A DNA stretch of 64,000 nt from Paracoccus alcaliphilus (GTDB taxonomy: Bacteria > Pseudomonadota > Alphaproteobacteria > Rhodobacterales > Rhodobacteraceae). Shown one piece after another: positions 48,508 through 57,510 of this stretch. Location: the NCBI RefSeq assembly GCF_028553725.1, contig NZ_CP067124.1:940001-1004000 (forward strand). Reading direction: 5' to 3'. The position numbers and the translations under genes were made by a program. Within the stretch, counting starts at the first letter, position 1; every line of letters starts with the position of its first letter. The notes under the pieces were generated by a model. That model did not search any database. It saw nothing but the letters and a program-made list of their open reading frames with translations, and had not been told where the DNA came from.

Positions 48508-49734
48508 TTGGCCCAGAAGAACGTCCTGATCATCGGCGCGGGTGGGGTCGCGCAGGTTTCGGCCCATAAGGTCGCCCAACGCGCGGCTGAATTCGGCGAT
48601 CTGCACATCGCCAGCCGGACCGTCGCCAAGGCGGATGCCATCATCCAGACCCTGCGCGACAAGGGCCACGACATGCCCTTCACCAGCCATGCGCTGGACG
48701 CGATGGATTCCGATGCGGTCGAGGCGCTGATCCGTCAGCTGGATGCAAAGATCGTCATCAATGTGGGCTCGGCCTTCATCAACATGACGGTGCTGGAGGG
48801 CTGCATCCGCGCTGGTGCCGCCTATATCGACACCGCGATCCACGAGGACCCGGCCAAGATCTGCGAAACGCCCCCCTGGTATGCGAATTACGAATGGAAG
48901 CGGCGCGAGGATGTCGCGGCGGCAGGTATCACCGCCATTCTGGGCGCCGGGTTCGATCCGGGTGTGGTCAATGCCTATGCCCGCTTTGCCGAGGATGAAT
49001 ATTTCGACAAGATCGACAGCATCGACATCGTGGACATCAATGCCGGCTCGCACGGTCGCTGGTTCGCCACGAATTTCGACCCCGAGATCAATTTCCGCGA
49101 GTTCACCGGCACGGTTTACAGCTGGCAGGGTGGCGAGTGGAAAGAGAACGCCATGTTCGAGGTCGGCCGCGAATGGGATCTGCCCGTGGTCGGCAAGCGC
49201 ACCGCCTATCTGTCCGGCCATGACGAGGTCCACAGCCTTGCCGCCCGCTATCCCGCCGCCGATGTGCGCTTCTGGATGGGCTTCGGCGATCACTATATCA
49301 ACGTCTTCACCGTGCTGAAAAACCTTGGCCTGCTGTCGGAACAGCCGGTGACCACCGCCGAGGGGCTGGAGGTCGTGCCGCTGAAGGTCGTCAAGGCCGT
49401 GCTGCCCGATCCCGCCAGCCTTGCGCCCGATTACGAGGGCAAGACCTGCATCGGCGATCTGGTCAAGGGCAGTCTGGACGGCAAGCAAGGCGAGGTGTTC
49501 ATCTATAACGTCGCCGACCACAAGGAAGCCTTCAACGAGGTCGGCTCTCAGGGCATCAGCTTTACCGCGGGCGTGCCGCCGGTCGCTGCCGCGATCCTGA
49601 TCGCGCGCGGGGTCTGGGACGTGAAGAAGATGGTCAATGTCGAGGACCTGCCCGCGCGACCCTTCCTCGAATTGCTGGGTGAAATGGGCCTGCCCACCCG
49701 CGTCATCGACGCCACCGGCGACCACCCGATCTGA
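48508..49734 (+). CDS. Carboxynorspermidine/carboxyspermidine dehydrogenase
   Basis: Saccharopine-dehydrogenase-family enzyme (408 aa) that reductively condenses a diamine with aspartate semialdehyde. N-terminal Rossmann motif VLIIGAGGVAQVSAHKVAQ, then the family region IHEDPAKICETPPWYANYEWK and GAGFDPGVVNAYARFA. Starts with TTG, preceded by GAAGGAG at 7 bases. Forms an operon with nspC and ends at a strong terminator. In alphaproteobacteria this pair makes spermidine in place of SpeD/SpeE. Confidence 0.93.
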   Translation: MAQKNVLIIGAGGVAQVSAHKVAQRAAEFGDLHIASRTVAKADAIIQTLRDKGHDMPFTSHALDAMDSDAVEALIRQLDAKIVINVGSAFINMTVLEGCIRAGAAYIDTAIHEDPAKICETPPWYANYEWKRREDVAAAGITAILGAGFDPGVVNAYARFAEDEYFDKIDSIDIVDINAGSHGRWFATNFDPEINFREFTGTVYSWQGGEWKENAMFEVGREWDLPVVGKRTAYLSGHDEVHSLAARYPAADVRFWMGFGDHYINVFTVLKNLGLLSEQPVTTAEGLEVVPLKVVKAVLPDPASLAPDYEGKTCIGDLVKGSLDGKQGEVFIYNVADHKEAFNEVGSQGISFTAGVPPVAAAILIARGVWDVKKMVNVEDLPARPFLELLGEMGLPTRVIDATGDHPI

Positions 49735-49759
49735 ACCGCGCTGAAACGGCGTATGCTTC

Positions 49760-49788
49760 AACCGGCGACCCCGAGGTCGCCGGTTTTT
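49760..49788 (+). terminator. Terminator of the polyamine operon
   Basis: Perfect 10-bp stem ACCGGCGACC / GGTCGCCGGT with a CCGA loop, followed by TTTTTT. Confidence 0.9.
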
Positions 49789-49789
49789 T

Positions 49790-50118
49790 GCACGTCATGC
49801 GGGTTCCAGGGTTGGCGTTCGATTGCGGAGGCGGGTGCCGAATCCTACGATTTCTGATAATTTGTGATGCTTTTTTAGTCAGTTGTGGCAGGTGAACTGT
49901 AACGCTTATGCGATATTTCATCCACTCCCGCGTGTTTCTTCTGTTTGGCGGTTGACCCCATCAGAGAGCATGATATTCCTCGATCATCCGGTCAAATCTG
50001 CCCGGATTCGATGTGCGAAAGCCGTCTGTTTTTAGAAAGATCGCATCCCCTTCATCTATTCATCGGCGAGGCCTCGCAAGGGGCGCGTCTGTTACTTGTG
50101 TCGTGAAAGGACGCCGGA
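49790..50118 (+). other. Intergenic region upstream of the Hint gene
   Basis: About 330 bases without a gene. Noticeably A+T richer than its neighbours, with poly-T tracts (TTTTTTAG near 49870, TTTTTAGAA near 50030). It likely carries the promoter of the Hint gene, but I cannot place the elements. Confidence 0.3.
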
Positions 50119-51210
50119 ATGGCTGAATATACGATTTCTTTCTTTACCGCGGACGCTTTTCAGGGCGGCACACTGCCTCCGCAGTGGGAAAACGTTACTG
50201 CTAATGGCACCGGTCAGCAATGGAACGAGGACTGGGTCACCAAAACATTCACTCTTGACTATGATGCCGATGGGCTAAGCACGATTACCGTGAATGATAC
50301 CGATGCGGAAGACGATACGCTCAACGATTACGAGGGCGAGACCACGGGGCAAGCGGTAACTGCGTCCACGGATTCCGCTCTGGTCGGCGCGAATGTAGAA
50401 AATGAGTATGAATTTTCGTTCGAGGACGCAGAGGGAAATGTGTTCCGCCTTGTCGCGCTGAGCGACGGCACCTACATCTTCGGCTATACCTTTGATGGGG
50501 CTTGGCCCCCGTCTGGAACTGAACTGACGGTCATTCCGGGACAGGATATTTCCACCACCGACGATCAATCGCTCAACTCTGCCGACATGAGAGCACCGTG
50601 CTTTACGCGAGGCACCATGATCGCCACTCCGCACGGAGAGGTTGCCATCGAGGATCTGCGCGAAGGTGATCTCGTTCTGACCAAGGACCACGGTCCGCAG
50701 CCGGTGCGCTGGATCGGTTCCACGAATGTCAACGCGATGCAGATGGCGTTGAACGAAAAAATCCGCCCCATCCGTATCAAGGCGGGCGCGCTTGGCGACA
50801 ACAGCCCGGCTTCCGATCTGGTCGTTTCGCCGCAACACCGTGTTCTGGTGCGCTCGAAGATCGCTCAGCGGATGTTCGGGACCAGTGAAATTCTGGTTGC
50901 CGCCAGACAGTTGCTGCAACTGGACGGTATCGACATTGCCGGGGATCTGGCCGGGGTCGAGTATTTTCACATGCTGTTTGACCGGCATGAGGTGGTCGTC
51001 TCGAACGGCGCGGAAACCGAGTCGCTGTTCACCGGCCCGCAGGCGCTGAAGGCGCTGGGGCGTGCCGCGCAGGAAGAAATCTTTACGATTTTCCCCGAAT
51101 TGCGCGATGCGGGGGCCGTGATCGAGGCCGCGCGGCCGATGGTTTCGGGCCGCAAGGGCCGCAAGCTGGCGCTGCGTCATGCGCAGGCCGGTCGCGCGCT
51201 GGTCGCCTGA
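50119..51210 (+). CDS. Hint-domain (Hedgehog/intein-like) protein
   Basis: 363 residues. N-terminal acidic, beta-rich domain (about 1-150: repeated D/T/E-rich strands) without signal peptide, then a Hint_2-type module (about 160-300). The only Cys of the protein, Cys161, starts the module in APCFTRGTMIATPHG, as needed for autoproteolysis. The block-F-like His is in VVSPQHRVLV (His240). No C-terminal His-Asn splicing junction, so cleavage rather than splicing is expected. The C-terminal about 50 residues are basic. Rhodobacteraceae have many such proteins, often secreted by type I systems. Starts after GAAAGGACGCCGGA. Confidence 0.85.
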   Translation: MAEYTISFFTADAFQGGTLPPQWENVTANGTGQQWNEDWVTKTFTLDYDADGLSTITVNDTDAEDDTLNDYEGETTGQAVTASTDSALVGANVENEYEFSFEDAEGNVFRLVALSDGTYIFGYTFDGAWPPSGTELTVIPGQDISTTDDQSLNSADMRAPCFTRGTMIATPHGEVAIEDLREGDLVLTKDHGPQPVRWIGSTNVNAMQMALNEKIRPIRIKAGALGDNSPASDLVVSPQHRVLVRSKIAQRMFGTSEILVAARQLLQLDGIDIAGDLAGVEYFHMLFDRHEVVVSNGAETESLFTGPQALKALGRAAQEEIFTIFPELRDAGAVIEAARPMVSGRKGRKLALRHAQAGRALVA

Positions 51211-51254
51211 AGCGCAGGGCTTTGCGGCCCGGTCTAAAATCCGCTGAAATGGGC

Positions 51255-51281
51255 AGGGCGGCGCATCCGGTGCGTCGCCCT
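51255..51281. terminator. Hairpin between the Hint gene and the esterase gene
   Basis: AGGGCGGCGCA / TGCGTCGCCCT, 11 bp with one G-T mismatch and a 5-base loop, between converging genes. Only a weak T-run follows; may end both transcripts. Confidence 0.5.
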
Positions 51282-51310
51282 TGTCATCGGTGCCCCATTT
51301 TCAAGCGGTG

Positions 51311-52195
51311 TCAGGCCCGCAGCCCTTCGGCCATCTGCAAGGCCGGATCGAACGAGGCGCGGAAGGTCGCGCCGTGGGTCAGCCCTTTCAGCACCTCGAC
51401 CCGCAGGGACAGGTCGTCGCGGCTGCGCAGCCGTTCCGCCAGCGCCATCGTCTGCGGAGAGGGGCGCGGTTGGACCGGGGGTTCCGAGCCGTGGCGGTGT
51501 TCACTGTCGCCCAGCATGATCAGCACCCCGGCCCGGCCAGCGGGAATGGGCGCGGCCTCGGCCTCGATGCCGTCCAGCGCGTTGCCGCCAAAGCCGGTCG
51601 AGGGGCTGACCGGGATATAGCCGCGAAACAGGTCAGGGCGGCGGAACAATGTGGCCAACGTGAACAGCCCGCCAAAGCTGTGCCCCCACAGACTGCGCCG
51701 CGCCGGGTCCAGATAGACCCCGTCCGAACCCGCCTGCATCAGCGGACCCGCCAGCCGGTCGCGAAAGGTGTCATGGCCACCGGTCTGACGATCGCGGGCG
51801 CGCGGCTCGGACGCGCCCTCGGTAGGGGCGGGGGTATAGTCCAGCGTCCGGGCCTCGGGCGCCAGTTCGGTCGCCACCTGATAACCCAGGCAGATGATCG
51901 CCAGCCCCGGATGCCGAGCCAGTTGATCTGCCGTCAGCCGGTTGAAGGCCGCATTGCCGTCCAGCATCCACAGCGAGGGCCAGCCTCCGGCAGGCGCGGC
52001 ACCACCCGGCAGGGCGCGGAACAGGCGATAGCCATGCCCGTCCACGGTCACATCCTGCACGGATGTCCGATGCGTCGGCGGCGGTGCCGTCAGCAGTGGA
52101 TAGGTCGCGATCGAGGGCGCCGGGCGCGATTGTCCCGACAGCATCGTGACGGCGGCAATACCCGCCAGCAGGCGGCGACGGTTCAGCGTGATCAT
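51311..52195 (-). CDS. Exported alpha/beta hydrolase, esterase D/IroE-like
   Basis: 294 residues with a twin-arginine-like signal (LNRRRLLAGIAAVTML). Esterase D-type fold: oxyanion region WMLDGNAAFN, nucleophile elbow GHSFGGLF (Ser about 177), Asp in LIMLGDSEHRHG, and His in LTHGATF. Resembles periplasmic trilactone siderophore esterases such as IroE, but no siderophore genes are nearby. The ATG at 52195 follows AGGAGGGGATCC. Next gene upstream on the same strand is luxR, so the pair might be co-regulated. Confidence 0.85.
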   Translation of the reverse strand: MITLNRRRLLAGIAAVTMLSGQSRPAPSIATYPLLTAPPPTHRTSVQDVTVDGHGYRLFRALPGGAAPAGGWPSLWMLDGNAAFNRLTADQLARHPGLAIICLGYQVATELAPEARTLDYTPAPTEGASEPRARDRQTGGHDTFRDRLAGPLMQAGSDGVYLDPARRSLWGHSFGGLFTLATLFRRPDLFRGYIPVSPSTGFGGNALDGIEAEAAPIPAGRAGVLIMLGDSEHRHGSEPPVQPRPSPQTMALAERLRSRDDLSLRVEVLKGLTHGATFRASFDPALQMAEGLRA

Positions 52196-52279
52196 GGATC
52201 CCCTCCTGTTGGCCTGCGGTCCCGCCCTTGGGTCAGGTCTGTTCGCGCGCATAGATGACGATGGCCTGCACGCGCGATG

Positions 52280-52966
52280 TCACCCCAGTTTGCGGGTGAT
52301 TTCGCTGATGTGATAATCGATGCCGCGCTTGGTCTGGTCCATGATGACGGCGATTTCGGCATTCGACTTGCCCATGGCCGCCCAGTGCAGGATTTCCCTC
52401 TGCCGGTTGCTGAGCGTGCGAAACGCCGCTGCCGAAGAACCCGTGCCCGCATGCAGCAGGCCGGTCGCCGCCAGCCTGCTTTGCGCGACATTGGCAAGGA
52501 TCTGCGTGGCGGCCAGTTGATCGCCGCTGATCTCGGGCGTCAGAGTCAGCAACGTCATCGCGTTGAAGCGCCCGGTCGAGGAGGCCAGCGGAACCGTGAC
52601 CCCGCCGCCGATCCCGACACCATGCACATATTCACTATAATCGTGATACGGCGTCTCAAGCCAGTCGGTGCTGCACCAAGTATGTGCCGCCGGCTCCCGA
52701 CCCTCAAGCCGTTGCAACAGCGGATCGCGTCGCCCCCAGCGGTCGCGGTCATAGGCCTCCAGCTCATGTGTGGTCCATGATGTCAGATCGGGATCGGTCA
52801 TGAAATCCTGTGGGTTCAGCTTGCCGCAGGACAGGTTATAGCTGACGAAATTCAGGTCCTGCACCGCCCGAGCCAGCACCGTATCGATCTGGGCGCTGTC
52901 TTCAGCCGCACAGATATTGGCGACGTATAATGACAGTTTTTGCAGCATGTCACGACCCGGATTCAT
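52280..52966 (-). CDS. LuxR-type regulator, C-terminally frameshifted
   Basis: 228 residues. N-terminal autoinducer-binding domain (about 10-160) retains several family positions: DPLL after RWGRR (Asp-Pro pair), Trp in AAHTW, and Gly in GVGIGGGVTVPL. The C-terminal HTH (about 185-228) reads LSNRQREILHWAAMGKSNAEIAVIMDQTKRGIDYHISEITRKLG and then stops. Reading on in the other frame gives VTSRVQAIVIYAREQT and a stop (52233), the normal LuxR end; one G is missing from a G-run (C-run at 52283-52286). So the last helix is lost, or this is a sequencing error. There is no luxI in the window, so a solo. The start is uncertain (52966 or 52948). Confidence 0.8.
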   Translation of the reverse strand: MNPGRDMLQKLSLYVANICAAEDSAQIDTVLARAVQDLNFVSYNLSCGKLNPQDFMTDPDLTSWTTHELEAYDRDRWGRRDPLLQRLEGREPAAHTWCSTDWLETPYHDYSEYVHGVGIGGGVTVPLASSTGRFNAMTLLTLTPEISGDQLAATQILANVAQSRLAATGLLHAGTGSSAAAFRTLSNRQREILHWAAMGKSNAEIAVIMDQTKRGIDYHISEITRKLG

Positions 52967-52979
52967 GATGAATTATGTC

Positions 52980-52999
52980 AACTGTGCATATGCACAGTT
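52980..52999. promoter_or_regulatory. Lux-box-like perfect palindrome upstream of luxR
   Basis: AACTGTGCAT followed by its exact reverse complement ATGCACAGTT. The CTGT-N8-ACAG spacing equals that of the classical 20-base lux box. It is 14 bases upstream of the luxR ATG at 52966 and overlaps a TTGACA (52977-52982), so binding would affect the luxR promoter itself. Confidence 0.6.
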
Positions 53000-53125
53000 G
53001 CGCAGGATCGGGGCAAGAGCCAAAGAACAGATGACCACGCGGGTGTGCCGGCGTGGTTACGGTTGACGAAGTCCCGCTGGCGTCAATCGGGTTTTCCAGT
53101 ATATGTTTTTTGTAGTGCGGGACTA

Positions 53126-53150
53126 CAGGCGCCGGATCTTCCGGCGCCTG
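53126..53150. terminator. Hairpin downstream of metQ
   Basis: Perfect 10-bp stem CAGGCGCCGG / CCGGCGCCTG with a 5-base loop, 25 bases after the metQ stop. No adjacent T-run on the minus strand, so the terminator is weak or needs Rho. Confidence 0.55.
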
Positions 53151-53174
53151 TGCGCATAAAACCCGGGCCGCAGC

Positions 53175-53951
53175 TTACCAGGACGTCAGGACAGCGCCGT
53201 CGTATTTTTCATCGATAAAGGCTTTGACCTCGTCGCTGTGATAGGCGTCGACCAGCTTTTTCGCCCAGTCCTCGTCCTGATCGCCCTGGCGCACCACGAT
53301 GATGTTCACATAGGGGCTGTCGGCCTCTTCCATTGCGATGGTGTCGTTGCGCGGGCTCAGCCCGGCGGCCAGCGCATAGTTGGTGTTGATGATCGAGATA
53401 TCGGTATCGGCCAGCGAACGCGGCAGCTGCGCGGCGTCCAGTTCAAGGAAACGCAGGTTCTTGTCGTTCTCGCTGACATCCAGCGGGGTCGGCACCAGCC
53501 CGGTGCCCTCGGCCAGCGCGATCAGCCCCAGATCCTGCAACAGCAGCAGCGCCCGGCCGCCATTGGTGGGATCGTTCGGGATGCCGACGCGGCCGCCATC
53601 GGGCAGTTCGGCGAGGTCCTCGATCTTGTCGGAATAGATGCCCATCGGCGTGGTGATGGTGGTGCCGATCTCGACCAGATCAAAGCCGCGATCATTCATC
53701 TGGTTTTCCAGATAGGGGCGGTGCTGAAAGCTGTTGGCTTCCAGATCGCCATCGGCCAGCGCCTGATTGGGCACGACATAATCCGAAAACTCGATGATCT
53801 GGATGTTCAGGCCCATCGGTTCGGCGACCTTGGCAACCTCTTCCATGATCTCGCCATGTTCGCCGGGCGAGACGCCGACCTTGATATCCTGCGCCATGGC
53901 GGCGGCGGCCGACAGGGCCAGGGCGGAAACGACGGTGGTAAAACGCAGCAT
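53175..53951 (-). CDS. metQ: Methionine ABC transporter substrate-binding protein
   Basis: NlpA/MetQ-family periplasmic protein (258 aa). Sec signal peptide (about 1-20, AMAQ) without a lipobox Cys, so soluble rather than lipid-anchored. Family motifs: IKVGVSPGEHGEIMEEVAK, EFSDYVVPNQALADGDLEANSFQH, and RVGIPNDPTNGGRALLLLQD. Completes metNIQ; typically binds D/L-methionine. Confidence 0.92.
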   Translation of the reverse strand: MLRFTTVVSALALSAAAAMAQDIKVGVSPGEHGEIMEEVAKVAEPMGLNIQIIEFSDYVVPNQALADGDLEANSFQHRPYLENQMNDRGFDLVEIGTTITTPMGIYSDKIEDLAELPDGGRVGIPNDPTNGGRALLLLQDLGLIALAEGTGLVPTPLDVSENDKNLRFLELDAAQLPRSLADTDISIINTNYALAAGLSPRNDTIAMEEADSPYVNIIVVRQGDQDEDWAKKLVDAYHSDEVKAFIDEKYDGAVLTSW

Positions 53952-53984
53952 CGGATGACTCCTTGTCGTAATCTGCGAAGAAAC

Positions 53985-54659
53985 TCAGTGGCCGCGATTG
54001 CGCGGCGCGCGCTTGTCGAAACGGGCGGCGATCCATTCGCCGATGGATTGCACCAGCTGCACCAGCACGATGAGGATGACCACGACCGCCAGCATCACAT
54101 CGGGCATGAACCGCTGATAGCCATAGCGGATACCCAGATCGCCCAGCCCCTCGCCGCCGACCGCGCCGACCATCGCGGAATAGCCGATCAGGCTGACCAC
54201 GGCCAGCGTCAGGCCAAGGGCAATGCCCGGCAGCGCCTCGCGGATCAGCACCTTGCGGATGATCTGCAAAGGGGTGGCACCCATGGCGCGGGCGGCCTCG
54301 ATCAGCCCGGCATCGACCTCGCGGATGGCATTCTCGACCAGCCTTGCGATAAAGGGGATGGCGGCGATGGTCAGCGGCACGATGGCGGCATTGGTGCCGA
54401 TCGAGGTGCCCGCGATCATCCGCGTGAACGGAATGATCGCCACCACCAGAATGATGAACGGGACCGAGCGCGTGGCATTGACCACCAGCCCCAGCGCCCG
54501 ATTCAGCATCGGCGCAGACAGCAATTCCCCACGCTGCGACGTGGCCAGAAACACACCCAGAGGCAACCCGCCAAGCGTGCCAAGGATGGCCGAAACCGCC
54601 ACCATATACAGCGTTTGCAGGCTGGCCTGATAAAGCAGCGCGATCAGGTTAGCGGACAT
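53985..54659 (-). CDS. metI: Methionine ABC transporter permease
   Basis: 224 residues with five transmembrane helices. The EAA loop (EAARAMGATPLQIIRKVLIREALPGIALG) and IGYSAMVGAVGGEGLGDLGIRYGYQRF are characteristic of MetI. It overlaps the metN stop by 11 bases. Confidence 0.94.
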   Translation of the reverse strand: MSANLIALLYQASLQTLYMVAVSAILGTLGGLPLGVFLATSQRGELLSAPMLNRALGLVVNATRSVPFIILVVAIIPFTRMIAGTSIGTNAAIVPLTIAAIPFIARLVENAIREVDAGLIEAARAMGATPLQIIRKVLIREALPGIALGLTLAVVSLIGYSAMVGAVGGEGLGDLGIRYGYQRFMPDVMLAVVVILIVLVQLVQSIGEWIAARFDKRAPRNRGH

Positions 54660-55710
54660 AGCCCAGAACCTCCGTCAGCAGCCCGTGACTTTCCAGAAAT
54701 CCTCGCGCCTGCTCGCCCCGGTCGGCATCCAGCGACAGCAGCAGGTTGCCGAAAGGATGCGGCCCGATCTCCTCGATGGCACCGGCAAGGATATTGACGC
54801 TGATCCCCAGATCCGCATTCAGCCGCGCCAGCATCGGATCGGTGGCGTGATCGCCCGAAAAGGTCACCCGGATCACCTCTTGCGAGGGGCCCTGCGGGCG
54901 GTCCGCCTGCATGCGGTTGGCGACGAAACGCGGCAGGGTGATGCCGGTGACGCCCGACAGGAACGACCGCGTCGTGGCATGGCGCGGGTGGACGAAGACA
55001 TCATAGGTCGGCCCCGCCTCGACGATCCGCCCGCCATCGATCACCGCCATGTCGCTGGCAATGTCGCGCACCACGGCCATCTCATGGGTAATCAGCAGGA
55101 TGGTCAGCCCCAGATCGCGGTTGATATCGGCCAGCAACCGCAGCACCGTCTGCGTGGTCTCCGGGTCCAGCGCCGAGGTCGCCTCGTCCGACAGCAAAAC
55201 CTTGGGCTGCGTCGCCAGCGCCCGCGCGATGCCGACGCGCTGCTTCTGCCCGCCCGACAGTTCCGCCGGATAGCGGTCGCGCAAACCGTCCAGACCGACC
55301 CGCGCGATCAGATCCTCGACCCGCGCCCGGATGCTGCCCGAGGCCATGCCGGCGATCTCCAGCGGCAGCGCGATATTGCCGAAAACGGTGCGCGAGGCCA
55401 GCAGGTTGAAATGCTGGAAAATCATTCCAACCTCGCGCCGGATCGCCCGCAGCGCCGAACCCCGCGCCCGGCCCACATCATGCCCGGCCACGGTGACGGT
55501 GCCACTGGTCGGACGTTCCAGCCCGTTGACCATGCGCAGCAGGGTGGACTTGCCCGCCCCCGAACGACCGATGATGCCGCAGATCGCGCCCGGCCCGATC
55601 CGCAGGGTCACGTCCTCAAGCGCGGTGACCGCCTGGCCGCCGCTGCCCGCAAAGGCCTTGCCCACCTTGTCAAAGGTAATGGCCGCCCCGGTTTTCGCGC
55701 TGTCGGTCAT
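54649..55710 (-). CDS. metN: Methionine ABC transporter ATPase
   Basis: 353 residues: ATPase with Walker A GRSGAGKSTLLRMVNGL, signature LSGGQKQRVGIARAL and Walker B VLLSDEATSALDP, plus a C-terminal NIL/ACT-like methionine-sensing domain (about 270-350: VTFSGDHATDPMLARLNADLGI) that inhibits transport when methionine is high. The ATG at 55710 follows GGAAAAGAGG. First gene of the operon; no known SAM riboswitch was recognisable upstream. Confidence 0.95.
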   Translation of the reverse strand: MTDSAKTGAAITFDKVGKAFAGSGGQAVTALEDVTLRIGPGAICGIIGRSGAGKSTLLRMVNGLERPTSGTVTVAGHDVGRARGSALRAIRREVGMIFQHFNLLASRTVFGNIALPLEIAGMASGSIRARVEDLIARVGLDGLRDRYPAELSGGQKQRVGIARALATQPKVLLSDEATSALDPETTQTVLRLLADINRDLGLTILLITHEMAVVRDIASDMAVIDGGRIVEAGPTYDVFVHPRHATTRSFLSGVTGITLPRFVANRMQADRPQGPSQEVIRVTFSGDHATDPMLARLNADLGISVNILAGAIEEIGPHPFGNLLLSLDADRGEQARGFLESHGLLTEVLGYVR

Positions 55711-55841
55711 CCTCTTTTCCCAGGAAATCCAAACCTGACCGTTTGTGCTGCCGGGGTGCCTGAAACCGCGCAGCGATGCAAGCCCGCAGATATCCGCCAC
55801 GACTGCGGTGACGCCGGGTCGCCGCCGCCAGACGCAGAACC

Positions 55842-55878
55842 AAAAAGGACATGGCCGCCCGCTACGGCAGCCATGTCC
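55842..55878 (-). terminator. Terminator downstream of dctA
   Basis: On the minus strand a 9-bp stem GGACATGGC / GCCATGTCC with a 14-base loop is followed by TTTTT. It separates dctA from metN. Another 11-bp hairpin (TTGCCGGCTGG / CCAGCCGGCAA) lies nearer dctA at 55921-55961. Confidence 0.7.
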
Positions 55879-55889
55879 CGGCACATTAC

Positions 55890-55912
55890 CCATCTCTGGT
55901 GTATAAATATCC
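55890..55912 (-). repeat. Dispersed intergenic repeat R1, copy E
   Basis: Minus-strand GGATATTT-ATA-CACCAGAGATGG. Most diverged copy; between dctA and its terminator. Confidence 0.6.
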
Positions 55913-55973
55913 ATCCGCGGTTGCCGGCTGGCGCATCACTGGCCGGGACACCAGCCGGCAACCCCGGTCGATC

Positions 55974-57344
55974 TCAGTCCGCGCTTGCCTCGTTCAGTTG
56001 CAGCCCGGCAGGCGCGGCGTTCAGATGCCCCACCGGCCGCACCGCTCCTTCGAACAGATCGCCCGCCATGGCGCGGTCGAACTGGTCGCGGTCCAGCGCG
56101 TTCTGCCAGCGGCTGACGACCACCGTGGCGACCGCATTGCCGATGAAATTGGTGATCGAGCGGCATTCCGACATGAACCGGTCCACCCCAAGGATCAGCG
56201 CCATGCCCGCCACCGGCACCGTGGGCACCACCGACAGCGTCGCCGCCAGCGTGATGAAGCCCGCCCCGGTCACCCCGGCCGCCCCTTTTGATGACAGCAT
56301 CGCCACCAGCAGCAGCAGGATCTGCTGTTGCAGCGACAGGTCGGTATTGGTTGCCTGCGCGATGAACAGCGCCGCCAGCGTCATATAGATATTGGTGCCA
56401 TCCAGGTTGAAGCTGTAGCCGGTGGGCACGACCAGCCCGACGACTGAACGCTTGCAGCCCGCCTTCTCCATCTTCTCCATCAGCGAGGGCAGCGCCGATT
56501 CCGACGACGAGGTGCCCAGAACCAGCAGGATCTCGGCCTTCAGATAGGAAATCAGCCGAAAGATCGAAAAGCCCTGCATGGCACAGACGGTGCCCAGAAC
56601 CACGATGATGAACAGCGCCGAGGTCAGATAGAAGGTCCCCACCAGCGTCGCCAGATTGACGATCGAGGCGATGCCGTATTTGCCGATGGTAAAGGCGAAG
56701 GCCCCGAAGGCGCCGATGGGCGCGGCCTTCATCAGGATATCGACGACGCGGAAGATGGCGTGGCTGGCGGCCTCGAACACATGCAGCACCGGCTTGCCCT
56801 TGTCGCCGACCATGATCAGGCCGATGCCGAAAAGGATGGCGACGAACAGCACCTGCAGGATATTGCCATCTACAAAGGCCGAGGTCAGCGTCGTCGGAAT
56901 GATATCCATGACAAACCCGGTCAAAGAGCTTTCATGCGCCTTGGCGGCGTAATCCGACACCTTGCTGGCATCCAGCGTGGCCGGGTCGATATTCATCCCG
57001 GCGCCGGGCCGCACGACATTGGCCACGATCAGGCCGACGATCAGCGCGAAGGTCGAAAAGAACAGGAAATAGCCGAATGACTTGCCGACGACCGACCCCA
57101 CGCCCTTCAGCGTGCCCATCCCGGCCAGTCCGGTGACGATGGTCAGAAAGATCACCGGGGCGATGATCATCTTGACCAGCTTGATGAAGCCATCGCCAAG
57201 CGGCTTCAGCGCCTCGCCGGTTTCGGGATAGAAATGGCCGATCAGCGCACCGGCGACGATGGCGCAGATCACCTGAAAATACAGGTGACGATAAAAGGGG
57301 CGCGGTGCGTGAATGGCAGGCTGTGCCTGTGTGTCGATCTGCAT
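55974..57344 (-). CDS. dctA: C4-dicarboxylate:cation symporter
   Basis: DAACS-family transporter (456 aa) for succinate, fumarate and malate uptake. About eight membrane helices plus re-entrant loops; motifs: [34 protein letters not shown] near the N-terminus, [15 protein letters not shown] (Ser-rich re-entrant loop) and [22 protein letters not shown]. The ATG at 57344 follows GGAGGAGACCCC. Divergent from dctBD, which supports DctA over GltP. Confidence 0.93.
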   Translation of the reverse strand: MQIDTQAQPAIHAPRPFYRHLYFQVICAIVAGALIGHFYPETGEALKPLGDGFIKLVKMIIAPVIFLTIVTGLAGMGTLKGVGSVVGKSFGYFLFFSTFALIVGLIVANVVRPGAGMNIDPATLDASKVSDYAAKAHESSLTGFVMDIIPTTLTSAFVDGNILQVLFVAILFGIGLIMVGDKGKPVLHVFEAASHAIFRVVDILMKAAPIGAFGAFAFTIGKYGIASIVNLATLVGTFYLTSALFIIVVLGTVCAMQGFSIFRLISYLKAEILLVLGTSSSESALPSLMEKMEKAGCKRSVVGLVVPTGYSFNLDGTNIYMTLAALFIAQATNTDLSLQQQILLLLVAMLSSKGAAGVTGAGFITLAATLSVVPTVPVAGMALILGVDRFMSECRSITNFIGNAVATVVVSRWQNALDRDQFDRAMAGDLFEGAVRPVGHLNAAPAGLQLNEASAD

Positions 57345-57396
57345 GGGGTCTCCTCCAACCGGGTCGCATGACAACAATGTGACCATTCTAAAGCCC

Positions 57397-57411
57397 GCGA
57401 TCCCTGCGCCC
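57397..57411 (-). promoter_or_regulatory. Weak sigma-54-like element upstream of dctA
   Basis: Minus-strand GGGCGCAGGGATCGC has GG and GC at the correct -24/-12 spacing but matches the TGGCACG-N4-TTGC consensus at only about half the positions. It would put the start of transcription about 40 bases before dctA. Because the DctD homologue lacks GAFTGA, this assignment is doubtful. Confidence 0.25.
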
Positions 57412-57479
57412 GGATTTTCGGCAGAATGGTGACGCCCGTTGTTTTTCCATGATTTCATCGTGGGGGCGGGCGAATATCT

Positions 57480-57495
57480 GTGTGGATTTCCGCAC
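57480..57495. promoter_or_regulatory. DctD-site-like palindrome 1
   Basis: GTGTGGATTTCCGCAC, an imperfect palindrome of the GTGCGGAAATCCGCAC type found in dctA upstream activation sites. Center 31 bases (three DNA turns) from palindrome 2. Confidence 0.55.
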
Positions 57496-57510
57496 GGTGT
57501 TCTGGCACAA

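Noticed and set aside
55711..55841. SAM or SAH riboswitch in front of metN
   Set aside because: I looked for the conserved cores by eye and found no convincing match; only GC-rich sequence. An Rfam scan would decide.
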